DNA of 64,000 nt from Methylovirgula sp963708155 (GTDB taxonomy: Bacteria > Pseudomonadota > Alphaproteobacteria > Rhizobiales > Beijerinckiaceae). Made by a program: the position numbers and the translations under genes. Each line of letters begins with the position of its first letter. Within the stretch, counting starts at the first letter, position 1. Shown piece after piece: positions 55,432 to 64,000 of the stretch. The DNA is taken from positions 1,736,001 through 1,800,000 of the forward strand of contig OY970183.1 in NCBI GenBank assembly GCA_963708155.1, read 5' to 3'. The notes beneath the pieces were generated by a model that saw only the letters and a list, made by a program, of their open reading frames with translations, was not told the origin of the DNA and did no database searches.

Positions 55432-55992
55432 TCATCGATCTTCTTCCTCCGGCGCAGCCTCGACCTCGACCGGCGGCACGACGACGAAGACGCTTTGCGC
55501 AAGATCGACCGACGGCACGCAGGCTCTGGTGAAAGGCAGCAGCAGGGTTTCGCCGCCGCCTGCTGGCGCGATTTCGAGAATATCGCCGCCGCCGAAATTC
55601 AGCACATTCAGCACGCGGCCGATTTCCGCGCCATCGCCATCGACGGCAGCGAGGCCGATGAGATCGGCGTGGTAGAATTCGCCATCCGCCGCCGCGGGCA
55701 GCGCCGCGCGGGGCAGATAGAGATCGAGATTGTTCAGGGCCTCGGCCGCCTCGCGTGTCACCACACCGGCGAGTCTGGCGATGAAAATATTGTCCTTCAC
55801 CGGCCGCAGCGCGGCGATCTCGAAGCGCCGCCTGCCGTCCGCATTCTGAAGCGGGCCGTAATCGCCGATCGCTTTGGGATCTTCGGTGAAGGAGACGAGG
55901 CGTACCTCGCCCTTGATGCCATGCGCCGCGCCGATCCGCCCGACGAGCACGAGGCTGTGCGCCGCGGGCGGGGCAGGGCAGTTCGGCGTCAC
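55432..55992 (-). CDS. rimM: Ribosome maturation factor RimM
   Basis: 186 residues. V-L-V-G-R-I-G-A-A-H-G-I-K-G-E-V-R-L, E-F-Y-H-A-D-L-I-G-L, and the PRC-barrel C-terminus L-P-F-T-R-A-C-V-P-S-V-D. Assists 30S head assembly. The ending V-E-V-E-A-A-P-E-E-E-D-R is an acidic tail. Two bases after the rpsP stop. Confidence 0.94.
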   Translation of the reverse strand: MTPNCPAPPAAHSLVLVGRIGAAHGIKGEVRLVSFTEDPKAIGDYGPLQNADGRRRFEIAALRPVKDNIFIARLAGVVTREAAEALNNLDLYLPRAALPAAADGEFYHADLIGLAAVDGDGAEIGRVLNVLNFGGGDILEIAPAGGGETLLLPFTRACVPSVDLAQSVFVVVPPVEVEAAPEEEDR

Positions 55993-55994
55993 GT

Positions 55995-56360
55995 TCAGGC
56001 CGCCGGCGCGGCTTCTTCGGCGGCGCCAGCCTTGGCCGCGGCGGCCGCGGCGCGCTCCTGCGCCTTCTTCTTCGGCTGCGCCTTCTCCGGGTTATTCTGC
56101 GCTTCGCGCTTCACGACACCGAGCCCGTCGAGCAGGCGGGCGACGCGATCCGTCGGCTGCGCGCCCTTGGCGATCCAGGCCTTGGCCTTCTCGGCGTCAA
56201 GCACCAGCCGGTCGGCGGCGTCCTTGGCCTTCAGCGGATCGAAAATACCGAGCTTCTCGATGAAGCGGCCATCGCGCGGCATACGCGAATCGGCGACGAC
56301 GACGCGATAGAATGGGCGCTTCTTGGCGCCGCCGCGCGCGAGACGAATTTTCAGAGACAT
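55995..56360 (-). CDS. rpsP: 30S ribosomal protein S16
   Basis: 121 residues. M-S-L-K-I-R-L-A-R-G-G-A-K-K-R-P-F-Y-R-V, D-S-R-M-P-R-D-G-R-F-I-E-K-L-G are exact S16 motifs. The C-terminal 30 residues form an Ala/Lys-rich extension common in this order. Confidence 0.96.
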   Translation of the reverse strand: MSLKIRLARGGAKKRPFYRVVVADSRMPRDGRFIEKLGIFDPLKAKDAADRLVLDAEKAKAWIAKGAQPTDRVARLLDGLGVVKREAQNNPEKAQPKKKAQERAAAAAAKAGAAEEAAPAA

Positions 56361-56391
56361 TTTGCGTTTTCCTTTCTAACGAGCAAACCTG

Positions 56392-57968
<1,577 letters not shown>

Positions 57969-58030
57969 GCCAACTATCCTTCAGCCTGAGGAGACCTCAA
58001 GCAAACGCCGTTTCTTCGGCTTTTATGCGT

Positions 58031-58133
58031 CACCCTCGCCCTTCGAGACGCTTGCTTCGCAAGCTCCTCAGGGTGAGGGTTCTTAACTTCAATCCTCATG
58101 CTGAGGAGCCGCCGAAGGCGGCGTCTCGAAGCA
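58031..58133. repeat. Inverted pair of CCTCATGCTGAGGAGC-type repeats
   Basis: Left unit CTTCGAGACGC…GCTCCTCAGGGTGAGG (58051-58079) and right unit CCTCATGCTGAGGAGC…GCGTCTCGAAG (58094-58131) are inverted complements about a short spacer. A third repeat family of the window, of the kind widespread in Hyphomicrobiales. It fills much of the 300 bases (57969-58268) between ffh and the AmpG-like gene, where no coding region is seen. Confidence 0.8.
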
Positions 58134-58268
58134 CAAAGCCAACACCAAGCGCGCCCGGGGGCGCAACGCGCTGCCGGACGAGAACCGCCTGCCTCCAGGG
58201 CCGGTCGGCTGATTGGAATTTTCATCTCTTGCGAGAACAGGGGCTTTTAGGCTCCGGGTCCAGCCGAG

Positions 58269-59550
58269 TCAAGAAATCCCCGGCTCTCCGCGCTTGCGCC
58301 CGAGGCGGCGCTGGTGTGCCCAGATGAAGAGGCAGAGCGCCGCGACCGGCAGGCCGATGAGCGATGTCGCGGCGAAGAATTTGGCGAAGCCGATGTCTCT
58401 TCACCGCAAAGCCCGAGAGGCCACCGAGGAACTTGCCGAGCAGCGCGTAGAGCGAACTCAACAGCGCATATTGGCTCGCGGCATAGGCCGGCGAGGTCAG
58501 CGACGACATATAGGCGATGAGCGCCGCACCGGCGAAATTGCCAGCGAAATTCTCGACACTGACCGAGAGCGCCAGCAGCGGCAGGCTCTTGCCCGTCGCG
58601 GCGAGCAGCGCGAGGCAGAGATGCGAGGCAGCGGCGGTGATGCCGCCGATCAGCAGCGCCGGCATCAAGCCGATGCGGGTGATCGCAAAGCCCCCGGCGA
58701 AGGCGCCGGCAATGCCGATCCAGATGCCGTAGACCTTCGACATGGTGGCGATCTGGCTCTTCGAGAAGCCAAGCCCGATATAGAGCGGGTTCGCCATCAC
58801 GCCGCTGAGGAAATCCGGCAGGCGGTAGAGCGCGACAAGCAGCAGGATCGCGGCAAGCATCGGGCCGAAGCGGTGCCAGAGATCGGTGAGGGGCGCGACG
58901 AATTTTTCGGCGGCTGAGGCACCCTCGATACTCTCGCGTTCGGGCAGGCGCGGCGAGAGGAAGCAGGCGATCATGCCGACCAGCATCAGCGCCGCCATGA
59001 CGAGATAGGCCGCCCGCCAGCCGGAATAATCGGCGATATAGAGCGCCCCCGCGCCGGCGGCGATGAGGCCGAGGCGATAGCCGAGGTTATAGGTTGCCGC
59101 CATGATGCCCTGCCGCTCGGGCGGGGCGGAATCGATGCGCCAGCCATCGACGACGATGTCCTGCGTCGCGGCGCAGAACGCGGTGATCGCGGCGCGGACG
59201 ATCAGTCCGAAAAGCGAATGGGCCGGATCAGCGAAGGCGAGTGCGATGAGGCCGCCCGCGACACCGATCTGCGCGGCGAGCAGCCAGGCGCGGCGGCGGC
59301 CGAGAGCCTTGGCGAGCCCCGGCAGATCGACCTCGTCGATGATCGGCGCCCAGAGGAATTTCAGCGAATAGCAGAGCCCGACCCAGCTCAGGAGGCCGAT
59401 TTCCTCGATCGGCACTTTCGCTTCGGCAAGGCGCGCCGCCTGCGTGCCGAGGATGAGCAGGAAGGGCAGGCCGGACGAGAAGCCCAGCGCCAGCATCAGC
59501 GCGAGGGTCGGATCGGCGGCGATGTCGCGGAACTTCGGACGGGCGGTCAT
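58269..59550 (-). CDS. AmpG-like muropeptide MFS transporter (3' frameshift)
   Basis: About 426 residues, twelve helices. L-G-F-S-S-G-L-P-F-L-L-I-L-G-T, W-V-G-L-C-Y-S-L-K-F-L-W-A-P and Q-D-I-V-V-D-G-W-R are typical of AmpG-family importers, which bring anhydromuropeptides back into the cytoplasm. Near 58396 the frame breaks; dropping one A after G-F-A-V-K gives D-I-G-F-A-K-F-F, L-I-G-L-P-V-A-A-L-C-L-F-I-W-A-H and a basic tail ending at 58269, i.e. the final helix. Substrate inferred from family. Confidence 0.85.
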
Positions 59551-59617
59551 GTGTGCCGCAGTTTACGCGCGAAAGCGTCGTGGGCAAATTCGATGCGAGC
59601 GCGGCCCGCGATGCGGC

Positions 59618-59941
59618 TCAGCGATCGAGGCTTTTGATGTAGGCCACAATATCGGCGATTTCACTCCGTGTCAGACCCATGTCCGGCATCCGCGGATGCG
59701 ACGTCGAGAGGAAATCCGAGAGCACCTTCTCCGTCAGATTCTTCTGATGCGCGATGAAGAGAAAGCTCGGCACGTCCGAGCTGACGGGCTTCTGGTCGGG
59801 CGTCACCTGATGGCAGCCGGCGCACCAGCGTTTGACGATGGTCTGGCCATGTGCGGGATCGGGCGGCGCCGCGGCCCATGCCGGCAATGCGAAGAAGACG
59901 GTGATGCTGAAATAAAGGAGACGTGAAATCGATCGGAACAT
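59618..59941 (-). CDS. Class I c-type cytochrome, periplasmic
   Basis: 107 residues from ATG 59941. Signal peptide (L-L-Y-F-S-I-T-V-F-F-A-L-P-A-W-A), then W-C-A-G-C-H haem-binding site, and a methionine ligand in H-P-R-M-P-D-M-G-L near the end with D-I-V-A-Y-I-K-S-L-D. A small electron carrier; partner unknown. Needs the ccm genes of this window. Confidence 0.88.
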   Translation of the reverse strand: MFRSISRLLYFSITVFFALPAWAAAPPDPAHGQTIVKRWCAGCHQVTPDQKPVSSDVPSFLFIAHQKNLTEKVLSDFLSTSHPRMPDMGLTRSEIADIVAYIKSLDR

Positions 59942-60016
59942 AGTGGGAATCCAGCCTGGGATCCCATCTCGATAGCGGGCGCGGGTTCGGCTCGCGATGC
60001 GCCAGATCAAATCGGC

Positions 60017-61237
60017 CTAGACGCCGGCCTCCGCCTTGGTCCGCTCTTGTTCCATCAAATCGACGAAGCGCTTGAAGAGATAATGGCTGTCCTGCGGGCC
60101 GGGCGAGGCTTCGGGATGGTGCTGGACGGAGAAGGCCGGCCGGTCGGTCAGCGCGATGCCGCAATTCGTCCCATCAAAAAGCGAGCGATGCGTCTCTGTC
60201 GCATTGGCCGGCAGCGTGTCGCGGTCGACGGCGAAGCCGTGGTTCATCGAGACGATCTCGACCTTATTGGTGGTGAAATCCATCACCGGATGATTGGCGC
60301 CGTGATGGCCCTGGCGCATTTTCACGGTCTTCGCGCCGATGGCGAGCGCCAGCATCTGATGGCCAAGGCATATGCCGAAAGTCGGGATCTTGCGGTCGAT
60401 CAGATTGCGGATCACGGGCACCGCATATTTGCCTGTCGCGGCGGGATCGCCCGGTCCGTTCGAGAGGAACACGCCATCCGGATTGAGCGCGGCGATCTCG
60501 TCCGCGCTCGTCGCCGCCGGCACAATGGTGACGGTGCAGCCGAGATCGGCGAGGAGGCGCAGGATGTTGCGCTTGACGCCATAGTCGATGGCGACGACGT
60601 GGAATTTGTCGTGCGTGCGCCGGCCGTAGCCGTGCTCCGGCTTCCAGCTTGTCTCGTCCCATTCGGCGCGCTGGGCGCTGGTGACGTTCGGCACGAGGTC
60701 CATGCCGACAAGCCCCGGCCAGGCGGCTGCCTTGGCCTTCAGCGCATCAATGTCGAAATTTCCGTCCGGCGCATGGGCGATGACGGCATTGGGCATGCCC
60801 TTGTCGCGGATATAGGCGGTGAGCGCCCGGGTATCGATGCCATAGAGGCCGACGACCCCGCGGGCCTTCAGCCATTGGTCGAGGTGGCGGGTGGCGCGGT
60901 GGTTCGAGGGGTCGGTGATCGGCGCATGGACGACGACCCCGCAGGCGGCGGCCGCCGCGGTGAGATTGCTCGTCTCGATGTCTTCCTCGTTGGTGCCGAC
61001 GTTGCCGATATGGGGGAAGGTGAAGGTGACGATCTGCCCGGTGTAGGACGGGTCGGTGAGGATTTCCTCGTAGCCGGTGATGGCGGTATTGAAGCAGACT
61101 TCGCCCACCGCCTCGCCGGCGGCGCCGAGGCCGAAGCCTTCCAGCACCGTTCCGTCGGCGAGGACGAGCCGCGCCGTCTTCAGCGGTTTCGTCCAGCCTT
61201 CCGGGTCAACGGCCGGTTTGTCTTGCTGCCCAGTCAT
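60017..61237 (-). CDS. carA: Carbamoyl-phosphate synthase small subunit
   Basis: 406 residues. Glutaminase subunit for arginine and pyrimidine synthesis. N-terminal V-C-F-N-T-A-I-T-G-Y-E-E-I-L-T-D-P-S-Y-like block; amidotransferase triad with Cys in F-G-I-C-L-G-H-Q-M-L and His/Glu in Q-H-H-P-E-A-S-P-G-P-Q-D. V-A-I-D-Y-G-V-K-R-N-I-L-R is conserved. carB is not in the window. Divergent from yqeY. Confidence 0.96.
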   Translation of the reverse strand: MTGQQDKPAVDPEGWTKPLKTARLVLADGTVLEGFGLGAAGEAVGEVCFNTAITGYEEILTDPSYTGQIVTFTFPHIGNVGTNEEDIETSNLTAAAAACGVVVHAPITDPSNHRATRHLDQWLKARGVVGLYGIDTRALTAYIRDKGMPNAVIAHAPDGNFDIDALKAKAAAWPGLVGMDLVPNVTSAQRAEWDETSWKPEHGYGRRTHDKFHVVAIDYGVKRNILRLLADLGCTVTIVPAATSADEIAALNPDGVFLSNGPGDPAATGKYAVPVIRNLIDRKIPTFGICLGHQMLALAIGAKTVKMRQGHHGANHPVMDFTTNKVEIVSMNHGFAVDRDTLPANATETHRSLFDGTNCGIALTDRPAFSVQHHPEASPGPQDSHYLFKRFVDLMEQERTKAEAGV

Positions 61238-61333
61238 GCCTGCTTTACACCCTCCGCGATGGTGGTTTGCCGGGCCTAAGTGGCCCGGCGCGCGCCGCCG
61301 GTCAATCCAGATGTTTCCTAGATAGGGTCGAAC

Positions 61334-61789
61334 GTGGCGATACGCGAGGAACTGACGAGCGAATTGAAGGTGGCGATGAAGGCCGGCGACAAGCGCCGCG
61401 TCGAAACGATCCGCCTCGTCAATGCCGCGCTGAAAGACCGCGACATCGAGGCGCGGGGCCAGGGCAAGACGCTCTCGGACGACGATATTCTGGCGCTTTT
61501 GCAGAAGCTGGTGAAAAGTCGGCAGGAATTGGTCGAGATCTATGACAAGGCCGGGCGGGTCGATCTCGCGACGCAGGAGCGCGAGGAGATCGCCGTCATC
61601 CAGTCCTTCCTGCCGCAGGCCCTGAGCGCCGAGGAGACGGAGGCCGCCATCGCCGCCGCGATTGCCGAGACCGGCGCGGCCTCGATCAAGGATATGGGCA
61701 AGGTCGTCGGCGTGCTGCGGGGCAAATATGCCGGCCGTCTGGACATCGCCAAGGCCAGCGCCACAGTAAAGGCCAAGCTCGGCGGCTAA
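61334..61789 (+). CDS. GatB/YqeY domain-containing protein
   Basis: 151 residues from GTG 61334. L-K-V-A-M-K-A-G-D-K-R-R-V-E-T-I-R-L, Y-D-K-A-G-R, E-I-A-V-I-Q-S-F-L-P, and D-M-G-K-V-V-G-V-L are conserved for YqeY, related to the tail domain of GatB. May assist tRNA-dependent amidation; not shown. Confidence 0.9.
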   Translation: MAIREELTSELKVAMKAGDKRRVETIRLVNAALKDRDIEARGQGKTLSDDDILALLQKLVKSRQELVEIYDKAGRVDLATQEREEIAVIQSFLPQALSAEETEAAIAAAIAETGAASIKDMGKVVGVLRGKYAGRLDIAKASATVKAKLGG

Positions 61790-61791
61790 GC

Positions 61792-62676
61792 CTATAAAAC
61801 GATCGGCCGCAGATCGCCGATCTCGCGTTCGCCGGGCAGCAGGCCGCGCATTCGGCCGCTGATGCGCGGCTTTTTCTGGCTGCCTTCGATCCGGAACAGG
61901 TTATAGCCGGCGCGGTGATTGTGTGTGCCGTGGTTGGCGGAGGCCGAGGCGACGCCGATGACCGGGACCTGATGATCGGGCCCCGGAATATGCGTCACCG
62001 AAAGCCGGTGATTATGGCCGTGGAGTACGAGCTCGGCGCCGTGGCGGCGGATCATCGCCTCGAACTGCGAAGCGTCGGACAGCGTGCGGCCGAATTTCGC
62101 GCCGTCCCGGTGCGGCGGATGGTGGATCAGGACGACGCGGATCAGCCCGTCGCGGGCAGCCCTGTCCAGCAGATCGGCGGCGGCGGCGAGCTGCGCCGGA
62201 CCGACGCGGCCGGAGGCGATCAGCGGCGCAGTGGGCACGGCCGACGACAGGCCGATGATCGCGACACCCTCGCGTATCCGCCGATAAGGAAAACCCGACG
62301 TGCCGGAATCGTCCTTTGTCCAGGGCGCGAACGTGCTCGCGAGATAGGGCAGGGACGATCTCACATAGGCGTCGTGGTTGCCGGGCACGAAGCTCACGTC
62401 CTTGGGGCTACCGAGAGTTTCCAGCCACTCCCGCGCGGGCGGAAATTCGGCCTTGAGGCCGATGTTGAGGATGTCGCCAGTCATGGCGATATGGCCGGGG
62501 CGCTGCGCCTTGAGATCGGCAACGAGCCGGTTCAACACGTCCATGTCGTGGACGAGATGTCGCCCGCGCGTCCAGTTGATATAGCCGGTCAGCCTTTTGC
62601 CCAGCAGTTCGCGTTTTTCCGGCCGCGGCAGCGGGCCGATATGGGCGTCGGAGAGATGGGCAAGCAGCAGGCTCAA
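61792..62676 (-). CDS. Metallophosphoesterase
   Basis: About 294 residues from TTG 62676, chosen because GGAG lies five bases before it and the conserved domain starts at once: A-H-L-S-D-A-H-I-G. Metal motifs follow in order: M-T-G-D-I-L, P-G-N-H-D, L-I-H-H-P-P and L-H-G-H-N-H. The open frame continues upstream to 62787 without conservation. Calcineurin-like phosphohydrolase of class III/CpdA type; substrate unknown. Confidence 0.85.
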   Translation of the reverse strand: MSLLLAHLSDAHIGPLPRPEKRELLGKRLTGYINWTRGRHLVHDMDVLNRLVADLKAQRPGHIAMTGDILNIGLKAEFPPAREWLETLGSPKDVSFVPGNHDAYVRSSLPYLASTFAPWTKDDSGTSGFPYRRIREGVAIIGLSSAVPTAPLIASGRVGPAQLAAAADLLDRAARDGLIRVVLIHHPPHRDGAKFGRTLSDASQFEAMIRRHGAELVLHGHNHRLSVTHIPGPDHQVPVIGVASASANHGTHNHRAGYNLFRIEGSQKKPRISGRMRGLLPGEREIGDLRPIVL

Positions 62677-62865
62677 CAGGACTCCGGACGCATCAGGTAG
62701 CGGGTTTGGGTCGCACCCGATCCAAACCACAGAACGACGCCTGTTTTCAATCCTTGGCGTCGGAGCGCCAAGGAAACGGACAATCATACTGAATCGCCCG
62801 GCGTCCTTGTGTTCTCTTTGATCGCAGCGGATTTATCCGAAAACCGCTCGTTTCGGTCCGATGCT

Positions 62866-63837
62866 CTAGGCGTTGCCGATGAGAATGCCGGTCAGCAGGA
62901 CGATGACGCCGCCGAGGACGATCTGGAAAATCGCCTGCAACAGCGGCGTGTCCATGTAATGCGCCCGCACCCAGGCGATGGCCCAGAGTTCGAAGAAGAC
63001 CACGACTCCGGAAATCCCGGTCGCGATGGCAAAGGCATTCGGCAGCGAATTGGGGACGAGATAGGGCAGTGTATGGCCGAGGCCGCCGAGCGCGGTCATC
63101 GCGCCGCAGATCGGCCCGCGCAGCCAGGGCGCGCCGCGCCCGCTGATTGCGCCGTCGTCGGAGAGCGCCTCGGCGAAGGCCATGCTGATCCCGGCGCCGA
63201 TCGAGGCCGCGAGGCCGACGAGGAAAGTCGACCAATTGTTGTGGGTGGCGAAGGCTGCAGCGAAGAGCGGCGCGAGGGTCGAGACCGAGCCGTCCATCAA
63301 TCCGGCGAGACCCGGCTGCACATATTGCAGAACGAAGTTGCGCCGCCGGCTTGCGTCTTCCTTCTGGAGCTCTTGCGGGGTCAGATATTCGCTCTCGACA
63401 TCGGCCGCGATCGCTTCGTGGCCCTTCTCGATCTCCGCGAGATCGGCGAGCAAGGTCTTGATCGCCGGGTCCTGGGCCTGTGCCGACGCCTTGAGGTAGA
63501 AATTATAGGCCTCAGTCTCGCGCAGCGCGACTTCGGAGCGGATTTGCGAAAGCGGCAGGTTGCGCACAAGCCAGACCGGCCGCCGTTTCATGAAGCCGGA
63601 GACATCGGCGCGTCGAATCGGCAGCAGGTTCTTGCCGAATTTCTCGCGATAGGTTTTCAGCAGCGCGTCGTGGTGCGACTGCTCGATGTCAGCCATTTCG
63701 GCAAACATCTTCGCGGTGCTGGGATAGCGTTCGCGCAGATCCTCGGCGAAGGCCGAATAGACGCGATGATCGTCGTCCTCTGCGTCGATCGCCAGAGCCA
63801 GGATTTCGCGCTCGTTGAGTTGCGAGAAGGACTTCAA
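62866..63837 (-). CDS. mbfA: Membrane-bound ferritin MbfA (erythrin domain plus VIT1 domain)
   Basis: 323 residues from TTG 63837; no in-frame ATG or GTG lies between it and the operator. Residues 8-165 form a ferritin-like four-helix domain with di-iron ligands (A-E-D-D-D-H, M-F-A-E-M-A-D-I-E-Q-S-H-H, E-T-E-A-Y-N, E-I-E-K-G-H-E). From about 185 follows a VIT1/CCC1-type membrane domain with four or five helices. In Bradyrhizobium and Agrobacterium MbfA exports iron and is repressed by Irr. The Irr-type box at 63875 fits this. Confidence 0.9.
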   Translation of the reverse strand: MKSFSQLNEREILALAIDAEDDDHRVYSAFAEDLRERYPSTAKMFAEMADIEQSHHDALLKTYREKFGKNLLPIRRADVSGFMKRRPVWLVRNLPLSQIRSEVALRETEAYNFYLKASAQAQDPAIKTLLADLAEIEKGHEAIAADVESEYLTPQELQKEDASRRRNFVLQYVQPGLAGLMDGSVSTLAPLFAAAFATHNNWSTFLVGLAASIGAGISMAFAEALSDDGAISGRGAPWLRGPICGAMTALGGLGHTLPYLVPNSLPNAFAIATGISGVVVFFELWAIAWVRAHYMDTPLLQAIFQIVLGGVIVLLTGILIGNA

Positions 63838-63874
63838 GAATTTTTCCCGAGAGGTGACGGTGGCACGCCAAGAT

Positions 63875-63893
63875 AATTAGAATAGTTCTAATT
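63875..63893. promoter_or_regulatory. Irr-type iron control element upstream of mbfA
   Basis: AATTAGAA-TAG-TTCTAATT is a perfect eight-base inverted repeat with a three-base centre, about 38 bases before the mbfA start. It agrees with the ICE core (TTAGAA…TTCTAA) bound by Irr in alphaproteobacteria. Position next to mbfA, a known Irr target, strengthens it. Confidence 0.8.
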
Positions 63894-64000
63894 TATATGA
63901 AAGCTTTGGGCTCTGGCAACCCCGCCTTAAAAGGCTTCGATGCCCATTCATCTCCGTCACATCGTTGAGCGGTTGCGATTGCGCGTGCAGAGCCTTTTAC

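Overview
The window is high-G+C chromosomal DNA from an alphaproteobacterium, most likely of the order Hyphomicrobiales (Rhizobiales; a Beijerinckiaceae-, Methylocystaceae- or Bradyrhizobiaceae-like background). The inference rests on gene neighbourhoods typical of that order: chvI-chvG-hprK-manX-ptsH, uvrC with pgsA-moaD-moaE, ccmABCDG, dapF-mtaB, a short HprK, and a membrane-bound ferritin (MbfA) preceded by an Irr-type iron control element. Genus cannot be decided from the sequence alone.

Layout. 0-10 kb is a cell-surface glycoconjugate region: a GT21 (ceramide-glucosyltransferase-like) enzyme, a fatty acid hydroxylase, four further glycosyltransferases, an orphan LptF/LptG-type permease, and a KpsM/KpsT polysaccharide ABC exporter. 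10-15 kb holds 5-oxoprolinase subunits PxpB/PxpC, UppP, and a divergent NAD-dependent epimerase / XRE regulator pair. 15-17.6 kb holds rplS, a VOC protein, leuC and tRNA-Leu(CAA). 17.7-24.5 kb holds small secreted proteins, a DyP-peroxidase remnant, moaE-moaD-pgsA, a MerR-controlled short CDF transporter, and uvrC. 24.5-36 kb is housekeeping: prs, accA, purH, mtaB, dapF, dmeF, argE, apaG. 36-41.5 kb is ybgC-tolQRAB (no pal) and leuB. 41.7-48.4 kb is acnA and the cytochrome c maturation genes, interrupted by an opposite-strand TupA-like ATP-grasp gene. 48.4-54 kb is a HugZ-like protein, ChvI/ChvG and the PTS-type phosphorelay. 54-58 kb is trmD, rimM, rpsP and ffh, with a REP-bounded orphan gene between trmD and rimM. 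58-64 kb is an AmpG-like transporter, cytochrome c, carA, yqeY, a metallophosphoesterase and mbfA.

Quality note. At least 14 otherwise well-conserved genes carry one or more one-base shifts, several in short G or C runs (rplS, leuC, acnA, purH, ffh, moaD, moaE, pxpC, chvG and others). Their reading continues perfectly in another frame to the family's normal end, so these look like sequencing/consensus indels rather than pseudogenes. I give full reconstructed extents and say where each shift lies. The DyP fragment is the one clear gene remnant.

Most interesting signals: (1) the glycolipid/polysaccharide locus with an LptF/G-like permease beside a KpsMT exporter; (2) a CTD-less CDF transporter with an atypical metal site under a textbook MerR promoter with a 19-bp spacer; (3) an Irr box before mbfA; (4) an orphan membrane-protein gene bounded by inverted REP palindromes inside the rpsP-rimM-trmD operon, with the trmD 3' end itself written by another repeat; (5) tolB without pal, and a ccm operon split by a polysaccharide-type gene.
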